From Paraburkholderia sabiae (lineage in GTDB: Bacteria > Pseudomonadota > Gammaproteobacteria > Burkholderiales > Burkholderiaceae): a stretch of DNA of 64,000 bases. Under the pieces are notes generated by a model, which saw only the letters and a list, made by a program, of their open reading frames with translations, was not told the origin of the DNA and ran no database searches. The stretch is from assembly GCF_030412785.1 (NCBI RefSeq), contig NZ_CP125295.1:1116001-1180000 (forward strand). Reading direction: 5' to 3'. Numbering within the stretch: position 1 is the first letter of the stretch; each line of letters begins with the position of its first letter. A program made the position numbers and the translations under genes. Positions 28,663 to 38,301 of this stretch are shown in pieces.

Positions 28663-30600
28663 ATGAGCGATCGTCCGTTGTCCACCGCCGCACAAGCAAA
28701 GCGCAGCGCGCGCGAGCATGGCTCGCAGTTCCGTCTGTTGCGCGAGCGCCGTTTTGCGCCGTTCTTCTGGACGCAGTTCCTCGGTGCAATGAACGACAAC
28801 GTGTTCAAGATCGGCTTCACGTCGCTCGTCACGTATCAGGCCGCGCGTTTCTCAGGCGTCAATGCGGATACCGCGGCTTTTCTGATTTCCGCGATCTTCA
28901 TTCTGCCGTTTGTCCTGTTCTCTGCCACGTCCGGTCAGATCGCCGACAAGTACGACAAGGCGATGCTCACGCGCTTCGTGAAAACCTTCGAGATCGGCGT
29001 GATGCTGGTAGGCGGCGCGGGCTTCTGGCTGCATAACGCGGCGCTGCTGTATCTGTGCACGTTCCTGATGGGCGTGCATTCGACGGTGTTCGGCCCCGTC
29101 AAGTATGCGTATCTGCCGCAGCATCTGGAGAAGTCGGAGCTGGTCGGCGGCAACGGCATGGTCGAGATGGGCACCTTCGTCGCGATTCTGCTCGGCACGA
29201 TCATGGGCGGCGCGGCGGCGGGTTCGGATGCGCATGGCGCGGCCATTCTCGCTTTCGGCTGCGTCGCGATTGCCGTGATAGGGCGCGTGGCGTCGGGCTT
29301 CGTGCCGCCGTCGACGCCGTCTCAACCTGAACTGCGCATCAACTGGAATCCGATCAGCGAAACCTGGCGCAATCTGAAGCTCGCGCGTCAGAACCGGACG
29401 GTCTTTCTGAGTCTGCTCGGCATTTCCTGGTTGTGGTTCGTCGGTGCGACGTTTTTGTCGTCGTTCTTCCGCTTTGCGAAGGACGTGTTGTCCGCGAATC
29501 CCGACGTCGTCACCGTGCTGCTGGCGACGTTCTCTATCGGTATCGGCACCGGGTCGCTGCTCTGCGAGCGGCTGTCGAAGAAGCGTATCGAGATCGGTCT
29601 CGTGCCGCTCGGCTCGATCGGCATCAGCGTCTTCGGGATCGATCTGTTCTTCGCCAGCCATACGTTGCCGGGCGCAGGGCATCTGCTGACGGTGGCCGAG
29701 TTCATGACGTTGCCTGCGCATTGGCGCGTGCTCGCCGATCTGTTCCTGCTCGCGATGTTCGGCGGCTTTTACAGTGTGCCGCTTTACGCGTTGATCCAGA
29801 GCCGCAGCCAGCCGAGCCATCGCGCGCGGATCATCGCGGCGAACAATATCCTCAACTCGCTGTTCATGATCGTGTCGGCGCTGATGGCCGTCGCGCTGAC
29901 GTCGGCGGGCGTGGACATTCCAGGGCTGTTCCTCGTGACGGCGCTGCTCAACGTGGTCGTCGCGATCTATATCTATTCGCTCGTGCCGGAGTTCCTGCTG
30001 CGCTTCGTCGCGTGGCTGCTCGTGCACACGTTCTACCGGATCCGCCTCGTGCACGCCGAGCGCATCCCGGAAGAGGGCGCGGCCGTGCTGGTGTGCAATC
30101 ACGTGAGCTATGTCGATGCCATCGTCATCATGGCCGAAAGCCCGCGGCCGATCCGCTTCGTGATGGATCACCGAATCTTCCGGACGCCCGTCGTCGGATG
30201 GCTGTTCAGACACGCTAAGGCGATTCCGATTGCGCCCGCACACGAAGATGCCACGTTGCTCGCGCGTGCCTACGAAGCCTGCGCGAAAGCGCTCGACGAC
30301 GGCGATCTCGTCTGTATTTTTCCAGAGGGCAAGCTGACGAAAACGGGTGACATGAATCCGTTCCGGCACGGCGTCACGGAGATTTTGCGGCGCAAGCCCG
30401 CGCCCGTCGTGCCGATGGCGTTGCGCGGTTTGTGGGGCAGTTTCTGGTCGCGCAGCATCGACGCACGCTTTCCGCGTCCGATCCAGAAAGGTGTGATGAG
30501 CCGCCTGACGCTGGCTGTCGCCGAGCCGCTCGAACCGGCAGAAGCCACGCCGGAGCGGCTGCAGCAGATCGTGACGGAACTGCGCGGCGCGCGAAAGTGA
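28663..30600 (+). CDS. MFS transporter fused to 1-acyl-glycerol-3-phosphate acyltransferase (LplT-PlsC type)
   Basis: A 645-residue fusion. Residues about 25-430 form a 12-span LplT-like major facilitator (FFWTQFLGAMNDNVFKIGFT, YDKAMLTRFVKTFEIG, FGPVKYAYLPQHL). Residues about 450-640 form a PlsC-type acyltransferase with the catalytic HX4D box (NHVSYVD, about 478-484), the FPEGKLTKTG box (about 553-562) and PVVPMALRGLWGSFWS. In E. coli LplT flips lysophospholipid inward and the separate Aas protein (acyltransferase plus acyl-ACP synthetase) reacylates it. Here transport and acylation are on one chain, without the acyl-activating domain. The likely role is lysophospholipid salvage at the inner membrane. 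ATG 28663 (MSDRPLSTAA) is chosen over the upstream in-frame start because of family similarity. Confidence 0.9.
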   Translation: MSDRPLSTAAQAKRSAREHGSQFRLLRERRFAPFFWTQFLGAMNDNVFKIGFTSLVTYQAARFSGVNADTAAFLISAIFILPFVLFSATSGQIADKYDKAMLTRFVKTFEIGVMLVGGAGFWLHNAALLYLCTFLMGVHSTVFGPVKYAYLPQHLEKSELVGGNGMVEMGTFVAILLGTIMGGAAAGSDAHGAAILAFGCVAIAVIGRVASGFVPPSTPSQPELRINWNPISETWRNLKLARQNRTVFLSLLGISWLWFVGATFLSSFFRFAKDVLSANPDVVTVLLATFSIGIGTGSLLCERLSKKRIEIGLVPLGSIGISVFGIDLFFASHTLPGAGHLLTVAEFMTLPAHWRVLADLFLLAMFGGFYSVPLYALIQSRSQPSHRARIIAANNILNSLFMIVSALMAVALTSAGVDIPGLFLVTALLNVVVAIYIYSLVPEFLLRFVAWLLVHTFYRIRLVHAERIPEEGAAVLVCNHVSYVDAIVIMAESPRPIRFVMDHRIFRTPVVGWLFRHAKAIPIAPAHEDATLLARAYEACAKALDDGDLVCIFPEGKLTKTGDMNPFRHGVTEILRRKPAPVVPMALRGLWGSFWSRSIDARFPRPIQKGVMSRLTLAVAEPLEPAEATPERLQQIVTELRGARK

Positions 30601-30742
30601 CATCGCTTCGTGAAGGCGCCTCGCGACGGGCAGTGCGCGCCGTCCATTTGTCCTATGACTACCGACGGGGCCGCAACGCGCCACGGCAGCGCGGCGGGGC
30701 TGGCATAATAACGTCCTCCCCGCATTTCTTTGGACGACGCTC

Positions 30743-31843
30743 ATGTCCGGCAATACCCTCGGTACGCTCTTCACCGTCACGACCTTCGGCGAATCGCACG
30801 GCCCGGCTATCGGCTGTGTAATCGACGGCTGCCCGCCGGGCATGTCGCTCGCCGAAGCCGACATCCAGCTCGAACTCGACCGCCGCAAGCCCGGCACGTC
30901 GCGCCACGTGACGCAGCGTCAGGAAGAAGACAAGGTCGAGATTCTCTCCGGCGTCTTCGAGGGCAAGACGACGGGCGCGCCCATCGCGCTGCTGATCCGC
31001 AACACGGACCAGCGCAGCAAGGACTACGGCAATATCGCCGAAACGTTCCGCCCCGGTCACGCCGACTACACCTACTGGCAGAAATTCGGCATTCGCGACT
31101 ATCGCGGCGGCGGCCGTTCGTCCGCGCGTCTGACGGCTCCGACGGTGGCGGCGGGCGCGGTCGCGAAGAAGTGGCTGCGCGAGAAGTTCGGCACCGAGAT
31201 TCGCGGCTATATGGCGGCGCTCGGCGAGATCGACGTGCCGTTCGTCGACTGGCAATTCGTGCGCGAGAATCCGTTCTTCGTGCCGAACGCTGACATCGTG
31301 CCGCAACTCGAAGATTACATGGACGCGCTGCGCAAGGACGGCGATTCGATCGGCGCGCGCATCAACGTGGTCGCGTCGGGCGTGCCCGTCGGCCTTGGCG
31401 AACCGCTGTTCGACCGTCTCGACGCCGACATCGCGCACGCGATGATGGGTATCAACGCGGTGAAGGGCGTCGAGATCGGCGCGGGCTTCGCGAGCGTCGC
31501 GCAGCGCGGCTCCGTTCACGGCGATGAACTGACGCCGGAAGGCTTCGTCGGCAATCACGCGGGTGGCGTGCTCGGCGGCATTTCGACGGGACAGGACATT
31601 ACTGTTTCGATTGCGATCAAGCCGACGTCGAGTATCCGTACGCCGCGTCGTTCGATCGACAAGAACGGGCAGCCGGCCGTCGTCGAAACGTTCGGCCGCC
31701 ACGATCCGTGCGTCGGCATTCGCGCTACGCCGATCGCCGAGGCGATGCTCGCGCTCGTGCTGATCGACCACGCGCTGCGGCATCGCGCGCAATGCGGCGA
31801 CGTGGTCGTCGGAACGCCGAAGATCGCGGCCAGCGCGCCGTAA
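30743..31843 (+). CDS. aroC: chorismate synthase
   Basis: Last shikimate-pathway step: converts EPSP to chorismate using reduced FMN. 366 aa, the usual length. Signatures are [18 protein letters not shown] (about 15-32), the flexible-loop [40 protein letters not shown] and [10 protein letters not shown]. The C-terminal signature [15 protein letters not shown] is also present. There are 142 bases between the acyltransferase stop and the start. The gap includes ATAATA and other AT-rich bases near 30704-30712 that could be a -10, but no clear hexamer pair. Confidence 0.97.
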   Translation: MSGNTLGTLFTVTTFGESHGPAIGCVIDGCPPGMSLAEADIQLELDRRKPGTSRHVTQRQEEDKVEILSGVFEGKTTGAPIALLIRNTDQRSKDYGNIAETFRPGHADYTYWQKFGIRDYRGGGRSSARLTAPTVAAGAVAKKWLREKFGTEIRGYMAALGEIDVPFVDWQFVRENPFFVPNADIVPQLEDYMDALRKDGDSIGARINVVASGVPVGLGEPLFDRLDADIAHAMMGINAVKGVEIGAGFASVAQRGSVHGDELTPEGFVGNHAGGVLGGISTGQDITVSIAIKPTSSIRTPRRSIDKNGQPAVVETFGRHDPCVGIRATPIAEAMLALVLIDHALRHRAQCGDVVVGTPKIAASAP

Positions 31844-31889
31844 GCTCGAACGCGAACCGCACGCGCGCGCTTCCTGACGGGCAGTCGAC

Positions 31890-33353
31890 ATGAACACTGG
31901 CAATCCCACCATGGCTGACCCGCTCGAGCCGCTGCGCGCGCGCACGTCACAGCCCGACGCCGTCGCTGGCGACTGGCTCGTACTCGGCAATACGCTGCTC
32001 GAACGCGCGAACGGCGACAGGGCGCTTTTGCGCGAAGCCATTGACGCGCTCGTGCGGGCCTATCGGCTCGACGCGAACTGCGATCCCCGCCTGTTGCACA
32101 ACGTCGCGCAGACGGCCTTCATTCTGCGCGACTGGCCGCTCGTCGAATCCGCTACGGCGCTGCTGCTGGCGCGCGATGCCGGCGACGCCAACGCGCTCGT
32201 CTGGCGTGCCGCCGTTTTTCAGGAGCGCGACGATTTCGCCGAAGCGCAGCGACTGCTTCACGAAGCTGCGCGTGCTGCGCCGGGAAATCACATCGTGTTG
32301 CACAAGCTGGCGCTATCCATCAAGGAGCAGGGCCGGTTCGGCGAAGCGGAAGCGTTGCTGCGCCGCGTGCTTGAAATGACGCCGAACAACGCGCACGCAA
32401 TGTTCGACCTGTCGGAGCTGGAGGTGCGGGCGGGGCGCTATGCACAAGGCTGGCTCGACTACGAAGCGCGCGTCGCTTTCGCGCACGATGCGAACGCCGC
32501 GAAGGCGGCGCTGGCGGCCATCAGTCCGAACTGGCGTGGTGAATCGCTGGCGGGCAAGAAGCTCGTCGTGTATGGCGAGCAGGGCAACGGCGACTGCCTG
32601 TGGGCCGTGCGCTTTCTGCCGATGCTCGCCGAACGGGCGCAACGCGAAGGCGGTCGCGTGGTGTTCGGCTATGCCGGGCCGATGCAGCATCTGTTCGAGC
32701 GCATGTTGCCCGATGGCATCGCGATCGAAACGAGCCTCGACACGAAGCCCGACTACCATTGTGGGCTGATGAGTTTGCCGCTGCGGCTCGGCGTCAACGA
32801 TCCTTCTACCTGGGGGCGGCCGTATCTGAGCGCCGATCCTGCGCGCGTCGAGGCGTGGCGGGAGCGCGTCGCGAGTGCGACGGCTGAGGGAAAGAAGAAG
32901 ATCGGCATCGTGTGGAACGGCAATCCCGATCACATCCGCGACCGGCGTCGATCGGTCGATGCCGAAGCGTTCGCACGGATCCTTGATGTTCCCGGCGTGA
33001 CCTTCTTCGCGATTTCGCCTGGGCGTGGACAGACGGTCGGACAATGGCGGTCGCAGGGTTTCGATGTCGTCGACCTGACGCCGCAATTCGAAGCCGGTTT
33101 CGACGATGTGGCGGCATTGCTGGTGAATCTCGATGTGCTGTTGACCATCGACAGCGGCCCGGCGCATCTGGCGGGCGCGCTCGGCGTGCCAACCTGGCTG
33201 ATGCTCGATCACGTGTCCGCGTGGTTCTGGGGCGAGGAGACGGAGCGTACGCCGTGGTATCGGACGGTCGAGCTGTTTCGTCAGCCGTCCGTCGGGGCGT
33301 GGGCGCCTGTGCTCGACCAGGTCCGCGCGCGGCTGGAGGTTTTTGCGGCCTGA
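31890..33353 (+). CDS. tetratricopeptide-repeat protein with a glycosyltransferase-9-like C-terminal domain
   Basis: A 487-residue protein. The N-terminal half (about residues 20-200) carries TPR-type helices, for example DANALVWRAAVFQERDDFAE and FGEAEALLRRVLEMTPNNAH. The C-terminal half (about 205-480) resembles heptosyltransferase/GT9 or GT41-like folds: VVYGEQGNGDCLWAVRFLPM, KKKIGIVWNGNPDHIRDRRR, and the nucleotide-sugar-site stretch LLTIDSGPAHLAGALGVPTW. It may glycosylate a protein or envelope component; acceptor and donor are unknown. Forty-six bases separate it from aroC, so cotranscription is possible. A bidirectional terminator follows. Confidence 0.8.
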   Translation: MNTGNPTMADPLEPLRARTSQPDAVAGDWLVLGNTLLERANGDRALLREAIDALVRAYRLDANCDPRLLHNVAQTAFILRDWPLVESATALLLARDAGDANALVWRAAVFQERDDFAEAQRLLHEAARAAPGNHIVLHKLALSIKEQGRFGEAEALLRRVLEMTPNNAHAMFDLSELEVRAGRYAQGWLDYEARVAFAHDANAAKAALAAISPNWRGESLAGKKLVVYGEQGNGDCLWAVRFLPMLAERAQREGGRVVFGYAGPMQHLFERMLPDGIAIETSLDTKPDYHCGLMSLPLRLGVNDPSTWGRPYLSADPARVEAWRERVASATAEGKKKIGIVWNGNPDHIRDRRRSVDAEAFARILDVPGVTFFAISPGRGQTVGQWRSQGFDVVDLTPQFEAGFDDVAALLVNLDVLLTIDSGPAHLAGALGVPTWLMLDHVSAWFWGEETERTPWYRTVELFRQPSVGAWAPVLDQVRARLEVFAA

Positions 33354-33384
33354 TCGGTGTTGCATCCGGGCCATGATGCAAAAA

Positions 33385-33410
33385 CGCCGCTCATCGAGCG
33401 GCGTTTTTTG
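33385..33410. terminator. bidirectional Rho-independent terminator
   Basis: Stem ACGCCGCT (33385-33392) / AGCGGCGT (33398-33405), loop CATCG, then T6 on the plus strand. On the minus strand the upstream A5 becomes a T5 tract. It sits between two convergent genes (the TPR-glycosyltransferase and ETF-QO) and can end both. Confidence 0.88.
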
Positions 33411-33434
33411 TTTGCGGGCGGAGCAGTGCCGAAC

Positions 33435-35108
33435 TCACATGTTCGGGTAGTTCGGACCGCCGCCGCCTTCGGGCGTGACCCACACGATGTTCTGCGTCGG
33501 GTCCTTGATGTCGCACGTCTTGCAGTGGACGCAGTTCTGCGCGTTGATCACGAGCCGCTCGCTGCCGTCGTCGTTCTTCACGAACTCGTAGACGGCGGCG
33601 GGGCAGTAGCGGCTTTCCGGTCCCGCGTAGGTCTGCAGGTTCACGTTCACAGGCACGCTCGCATCCTTGAGCGTCAGGTGCGCGGGCTGGTTCTCTTCGT
33701 GATTCGTGTTCGAGATGAACACCGACGACAGACGGTCGAACGTCAGCTTGCCGTCCGGCTTCGGATACTCGATCGGCTTGCACTGCGACGCCGGTTTCAG
33801 CATCTCGTGATCCCAGTGCTGGTGATGCAGCGTCCACGGCACGTTCCCGCCCATCAGCTTCTGCTCGATGCCGACCATCAGCGTGCCCAGATACAGGCCC
33901 TTGCTCATCCACTGCTTGAAGTTACGTGCGCGATAAAGCTCGGTGTGCAGCCACGAAGTCTTGAACGACTCCGGATAAGCCGCGAGTTCGTCGCTCTGAC
34001 GGCCGGCTTGCACGGCATCGAACGCGGCGTCGGCGGCGAGCATGCCCGTCTTGATTGCCGCGTGCGAGCCCTTGATCCGCGACGCGTTCAGGAAGCCCGC
34101 GTCATCGCCGACCAGCGCGCCGCCCGGGAACACGAGCTTCGGCAGCGACAGCAGGCCGCCCGCCGTGATCGCGCGCGCGCCGTACGACACACGCTTGCCG
34201 CCTTCGAGGAACTTGCGGATTTCCGGGTGCGTCTTGTAGCGCTGGAATTCTTCGAACGGCGACAGATACGGGTTCGAATAGCCGAGGCCGACCACGAACC
34301 CGACCATCACCTGATTGTTGTCGATGTGATAGAGGAACGAGCCGCCATAGGTCTGCGTATCGAGCGGCCAGCCGGCCGTGTGGATCACGAGGCCCGGCTT
34401 GTGCTTTGCGGGATCAATCTCCCACAGTTCCTTGATGCCGATGCCGTACACCTGCGGATCGGCGCCGTCACGCAGCTTGAATTTGTCCGACAGCTGGCGT
34501 CCGAGATGCCCGCGCGCGCCTTCGCAGAACAGCGTGTATTTCGCGTGCAACTCCATGCCGAGCTGGAAATTTTCCGTCGGCTCGCCGTCCTTGCCGATAC
34601 CGAGATTGCCCGTCGCGACGCCTTTCACCGAGCCGTCGTCGTTGTACAGGACTTCAGCCGCCGCAAAGCCCGGGAAAATCTCGACGCCCAGCGCTTCCGC
34701 CTGCTGACCCAGCCAGCGCGTGACGTTCGCGAGGCTGATCACGTAGTTGCCGTGATTCTTGAAATTGTCCGGCAACGCCCAGTTCGGCACCGATTTCGCG
34801 CCCGTTTCGTTCAGGAACAGGAAGCGGTCTTCCGTCACTTCGACGTCGAGCGGCGCGCCTTTTTCCTTCCAGTCCGGGATCAGTTCGTTCAGCGCACGCG
34901 GGTCCATCACCGCGCCCGAGAGGATATGCGCCCCGACTTCCGAGCCTTTTTCGAGCACGCAGACGCCAATTTCGACGCCTTTTTCGGCGGCGCGCTGCTT
35001 CAGGCGAATGGCCGCGGACAGGCCGGCCGGGCCGCCGCCGACGATCACGACGTCATATTCCATCGACTCGCGCGGGCCATATTGCTCGATCAGACTTGCG
35101 GGGGTCAT
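33435..35108 (-). CDS. electron transfer flavoprotein-ubiquinone oxidoreductase
   Basis: Membrane-associated FAD and [4Fe-4S] enzyme that moves electrons from reduced ETF (from acyl-CoA and other dehydrogenases) to ubiquinone. 557 aa, the family length. The N-terminal FAD motif is VVIVGGGPAGLSAAIRLKQR (about 20-39). The C-terminal cluster cysteines are in SRYCPAAVYEF and NCVHCKTCDIKDPTQNIVWV. The ending PEGGGGPNYPNM is typical. ATG 35108 follows AGAGGAG. It is divergent from the short-chain dehydrogenase across 185 bases. It fits with the fatty-acyl and hydroxyacid oxidation genes in this window. Confidence 0.95.
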   Translation of the reverse strand: MTPASLIEQYGPRESMEYDVVIVGGGPAGLSAAIRLKQRAAEKGVEIGVCVLEKGSEVGAHILSGAVMDPRALNELIPDWKEKGAPLDVEVTEDRFLFLNETGAKSVPNWALPDNFKNHGNYVISLANVTRWLGQQAEALGVEIFPGFAAAEVLYNDDGSVKGVATGNLGIGKDGEPTENFQLGMELHAKYTLFCEGARGHLGRQLSDKFKLRDGADPQVYGIGIKELWEIDPAKHKPGLVIHTAGWPLDTQTYGGSFLYHIDNNQVMVGFVVGLGYSNPYLSPFEEFQRYKTHPEIRKFLEGGKRVSYGARAITAGGLLSLPKLVFPGGALVGDDAGFLNASRIKGSHAAIKTGMLAADAAFDAVQAGRQSDELAAYPESFKTSWLHTELYRARNFKQWMSKGLYLGTLMVGIEQKLMGGNVPWTLHHQHWDHEMLKPASQCKPIEYPKPDGKLTFDRLSSVFISNTNHEENQPAHLTLKDASVPVNVNLQTYAGPESRYCPAAVYEFVKNDDGSERLVINAQNCVHCKTCDIKDPTQNIVWVTPEGGGGPNYPNM

Positions 35109-35293
35109 TGATGCTCCTCTTACCGTTAGAATGCTTTTTTCGGGATCGTATTGTCAGTGAATGATCCCTGCGCTGCAACACAACGAGACAATATTAGCAC
35201 GATCGTTCTATTATTGTGACCTGGGGTTGACCCATGGCCGCGCCGCGCGCCGGTTCGTCGCTCCGTCACATTCACGTTCCAAGGAAAACGACA

Positions 35294-36070
35294 ATGGGCC
35301 GTTCGATCAATCTGGAAGGCAAGGTGGCGCTGATTACGGGCGCGTCGAGTGGACTCGGCAAGCGGTTTGCGATGGTGTTGTCGCAGGCTGGCGCAAAGGT
35401 CGTGCTGGCAAGCCGACGTATCGAACGTCTGAAGGAATTGCGCGCCGAAATCGAGGCGTCGGGCGGCGCGGCGGCCGTCGTGTCGCTCGACGTGACCGAC
35501 TATCAGAGCATCAAGTCGGCCGTCGCGCACGCCGAGACGGAGGCGGGTACGATCGACATCCTCGTCAACAACTCGGGCGTGTCGACGACGCAAAAGCTGA
35601 CCGACGTGACGCCCGCCGACTTCGAATATGTGTTCGACACGAACACGCGCGGCGCGTTTTTCGTCGCGCAGGAAGTGGCCAAACGGATGATCATGCGCGG
35701 CGGCGGCGCCAACAAGCCGCCGTACCGGATCATCAATATCGCGTCGGTGGCGGGTTTGCGCGTGTTGCCGCAGATCGGGCTGTATTCGATGAGCAAGGCG
35801 GCTGTTGTGCACATGACGAAGGCGATGGCTCAGGAGTGGGGCCGCCATGGCATCAACGTGAACGCGATCTGCCCGGGCTATATCGATACCGAGATCAACC
35901 ATCATCACTGGTCGACGGATCAGGGGCAAAAGCTGGTGTCGATGCTGCCGAGGCACCGCGTCGGCAAACCGGAAGATCTCGACGGGCTGTTGCTGCTGCT
36001 GGCCGCCGACGAGTCGCAGTTCATCAACGGCTCGGTGATTGCCGCCGACGACGGCTTCGCCCTCTCGTAA
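35294..36070 (+). CDS. short-chain dehydrogenase/reductase, 3-oxoacyl-reductase-like
   Basis: Classical SDR of 258 aa: NAD(P)-binding TGASSGLGKRFA (about 16-27), NNSGVS (about 95-100), catalytic Ser in NIASVAG, and the YSMSK active-site Tyr/Lys. The sequence after the active site, ICPGYIDTEINHHHW, and C-terminal QFINGSVIAADDGFALS are usual for FabG-like proteins. The substrate is unknown. The neighbours (ETF-QO, acyl-CoA thioesterase) hint at 3-hydroxyacyl or 3-oxoacyl compounds. ATG 35294 (MGRSINLEGK) has AAGGA upstream; the in-frame start 20 codons earlier adds non-family sequence. Confidence 0.88.
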   Translation: MGRSINLEGKVALITGASSGLGKRFAMVLSQAGAKVVLASRRIERLKELRAEIEASGGAAAVVSLDVTDYQSIKSAVAHAETEAGTIDILVNNSGVSTTQKLTDVTPADFEYVFDTNTRGAFFVAQEVAKRMIMRGGGANKPPYRIINIASVAGLRVLPQIGLYSMSKAAVVHMTKAMAQEWGRHGINVNAICPGYIDTEINHHHWSTDQGQKLVSMLPRHRVGKPEDLDGLLLLLAADESQFINGSVIAADDGFALS

Positions 36071-36220
36071 CGGGCGCGACGCGATTCGCGCGGTTCGCGG
36101 CGCAAAAACGCGAAACGCGCGATCATTGACCTCGAGCGCGACGTCCGCCTGGCGCGGCACGTCGCGTCATCCATATGTCGCCGCCGCGCCTGAGCGCGCG
36201 GCGCAGGCAGCTTTGCTTTC

Positions 36221-36255
36221 CCGATTCAACCCGGATTCAAACCCGATTCAACCCG
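36221..36255. repeat. short tandem repeat, about three units of CCGATTCAAC
   Basis: Three imperfect copies of a 10-12 base unit based on CCCGATTCAA occur back to back just before the thioesterase gene. The last copy ends 15 bases before the ATG, so copy-number change could alter translation or promoter spacing. Confidence 0.7.
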
Positions 36256-36269
36256 CAAGAAGAAGTGCA

Positions 36270-36698
36270 ATGAGCGAGTACCACCCCGTTTTTGAGATGT
36301 CGATGCCGATCCGCTGGGGCGACATGGACGCGTTCGGCCATGTGAACAACACGGTCTATTTCCGTTACATGGAGCAGGTGCGGATTTCCTGGTTCGAGCA
36401 GCTTGGCATCGCCGGCGGCAATGGCGAAGGGCAAGGCCCCGTGATCGTCAATGCGTCGATGGAATTTCTGAAGCAGCTGCACTATCCGGGCGACGTGATT
36501 GGCCGTATGACGGTCGGCACGCCGGGGCGCAGCAGCTTCGACACCGGCTTCGAGCTATTCCGCGCCGACGATCCCGGCACGCTGTACGCGCGCGGCTCGG
36601 CCAAATGCGTGTGGATCGACTACGCGGCAGGCAAGTCGGTGCCGATTCCGGATCTGCTGCGCTCGACCATCGAAAACGCTCATCTCGTGAAGGCCTGA
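36270..36698 (+). CDS. hotdog-fold acyl-CoA thioesterase (YbgC/4-hydroxybenzoyl-CoA thioesterase family)
   Basis: A 142-residue single hotdog domain that hydrolyses acyl-CoA thioesters. The active-site block is RWGDMDAFGHVNNTVYFRYM, with the catalytic Asp before FGHVNN. It continues QVRISWFEQLG and ASMEFLKQLHYPGDV. The ribosome site (AGAAGAAG) is weak. It follows the SDR gene by 199 bases on the same strand, so a shared transcript is possible but not assured. The acyl specificity cannot be read from sequence. Confidence 0.88.
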   Translation: MSEYHPVFEMSMPIRWGDMDAFGHVNNTVYFRYMEQVRISWFEQLGIAGGNGEGQGPVIVNASMEFLKQLHYPGDVIGRMTVGTPGRSSFDTGFELFRADDPGTLYARGSAKCVWIDYAAGKSVPIPDLLRSTIENAHLVKA

Positions 36699-36771
36699 GC
36701 CTTTTTCACGCAGCCTCCACGCAGTCAACGCGCGCCGGCACCCGAAGCCGGCGCCGCCACTCCCTCAAAAG

Positions 36772-37317
36772 TCAGTTTCCAAGCAGACGCTGCAGCAGTT
36801 CGGTCGCGTTGCCCGTGCCGTATTTGCGCATCAGCCGCGCGCGGTAGACGTCGACGGTCCGCGAGCTGATGTCGAGAATCCGGCCGATCTGCTTGCTGGT
36901 TTTCCCCGTCACCAGTTGCGCGGCGATCTCGCGTTCGCGCGGAGTCAGTTCCACAGCGACACGCCGCGTCGCGCTCAGATCCTCGAAGGTCCAGACGCCC
37001 GCCGCGTGAGGCACGGACAGATCGAGCGAGCGTCCCGTCACGTGACACCAGAACAGCTCGCCGTTGGCGCGCTTCATGATGCGGTCGTCGGCATAGCTGC
37101 CTTGCGCCGTCATGATGGGCGGAATGCGCTCGCCGATACGCTCGAACTCGTCGGGCGACGGATACAGCACCGCGAACGATTGCCCGAGCAACGACTCGCG
37201 CGAGCGGCCGAAGATCGCGGCAAGCTGGTCGTTGCAGTCTTCGATGATCCGTTCGCGCGCCAGCACGAGGCCGATCGGCGCGAGGTGAAAAGCGGTTTGG
37301 TAATCCAGAGCGGGCAT
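36772..37317 (-). CDS. PAS domain plus LuxR-type helix-turn-helix regulator
   Basis: Transcription regulator of 181 aa: an N-terminal PAS sensor (about residues 8-112, IGLVLARERIIEDCNDQLAA, IMKRANGELFWCHVTGRSLD) joined to a C-terminal LuxR/GerE HTH (about 119-178, LTPREREIAAQLVTGKTSKQ, SSRTVDVYRARLMRKYGTGN). There is no receiver aspartate domain, so it is a one-component sensor; cofactor (heme, flavin or none) is unknown. It lies 277 bases from scoA, pointing away. Control of the divergent scoAB pair is an obvious hypothesis without operator evidence. Confidence 0.88.
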   Translation of the reverse strand: MPALDYQTAFHLAPIGLVLARERIIEDCNDQLAAIFGRSRESLLGQSFAVLYPSPDEFERIGERIPPIMTAQGSYADDRIMKRANGELFWCHVTGRSLDLSVPHAAGVWTFEDLSATRRVAVELTPREREIAAQLVTGKTSKQIGRILDISSRTVDVYRARLMRKYGTGNATELLQRLLGN

Positions 37318-37594
37318 GAAATCAGCGAAGGGATGCGGTACGAATACTTATGTATTTTTGCGTATTGTGCCGGAATGCCGCGGCATCGTACGCTTTCGGC
37401 ACATCACAAGATGCGCCGCAGACGCGCCGGACGGTACGCAGCGGACACCGGAAAGCAGCTTTGTCCGTGTCACGCCACCGTTCGCCGCAGATGACTAGAA
37501 TGGCATGTCGGGCCATGCCCGTCGCGCCAGTCGAATAAAAACGGCGTCGCATCGATCCGGATTTCGGGTATCCAATCAAGGAAGGGACACACTG

Positions 37595-38299
37595 ATGAAT
37601 AAAGTCTACGCAAGCGCCGCAGCCGCGCTCGAAGGCATCGTCAAGGACGGCCAGACGTTCGCCGTCGGCGGCTTTGGATTGTGCGGCATTCCCGAGGCGC
37701 TGATCGCGGCCCTGCGCGAGTCGGGCGTCAAGGGCATCACCTGCATCAGCAACAATGCGGGCGTCGACGGCTTCGGCCTCGGTCTGCTGCTGGAAACGCG
37801 CCAGATCAAGAAAATGATCTCGTCGTATGTCGGCGAGAACAAGGAATTCGAGCGCCAGTATCTGGCGGGCGAACTCGAACTGGAATTCACGCCGCAAGGC
37901 ACGCTGGCCGAAAAGCTGCGCGCGGGCGGCTCGGGCATTCCGGCGTTCTTCACGAACACCGGCTTCGGCACGATCATCGCGGAAGGCAAGGAAACGCGCC
38001 AGTTCGGCGAGAACCACTACGTGCTCGAACATTCGCTGACGGCCGACGTCGCGCTTGTCAAGGCATGGAAGGCCGACAAGTCGGGCAACCTGATCTTCCG
38101 CCGCACGGCGCGCAACTTCAACCCGATGTGCGCGATGGCCGGCAAGATCACGGTCGCCGAAGTCGAAGAGATCGTCGAGACGGGCGAACTCGATCCGGAC
38201 GCGATCCACACGCCGGGCATCTTCGTGCAGCGCCTCGTGCTGAACGCCCATCCGGAAAAACGCATTGAACAACGCATCGTCCGCGCGAAAGGAGAGTAA
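37595..38299 (+). CDS. scoA: 3-oxoacid (succinyl-CoA:acetoacetate) CoA-transferase subunit A
   Basis: Transfers CoA from succinyl-CoA to a 3-oxoacid such as acetoacetate, with subunit B; 234 aa. CoA-transferase family 1 features are [20 protein letters not shown] (about 24-43), [15 protein letters not shown] and [18 protein letters not shown] 37595 ([10 protein letters not shown]) follows AAGGAAGGG. Subunit B starts 2 bases after the stop. An alternative is the 3-oxoadipate transferase PcaI; the best fit by recall is ScoA. Confidence 0.9.
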   Translation: MNKVYASAAAALEGIVKDGQTFAVGGFGLCGIPEALIAALRESGVKGITCISNNAGVDGFGLGLLLETRQIKKMISSYVGENKEFERQYLAGELELEFTPQGTLAEKLRAGGSGIPAFFTNTGFGTIIAEGKETRQFGENHYVLEHSLTADVALVKAWKADKSGNLIFRRTARNFNPMCAMAGKITVAEVEEIVETGELDPDAIHTPGIFVQRLVLNAHPEKRIEQRIVRAKGE

Positions 38300-38301
38300 C
38301 C

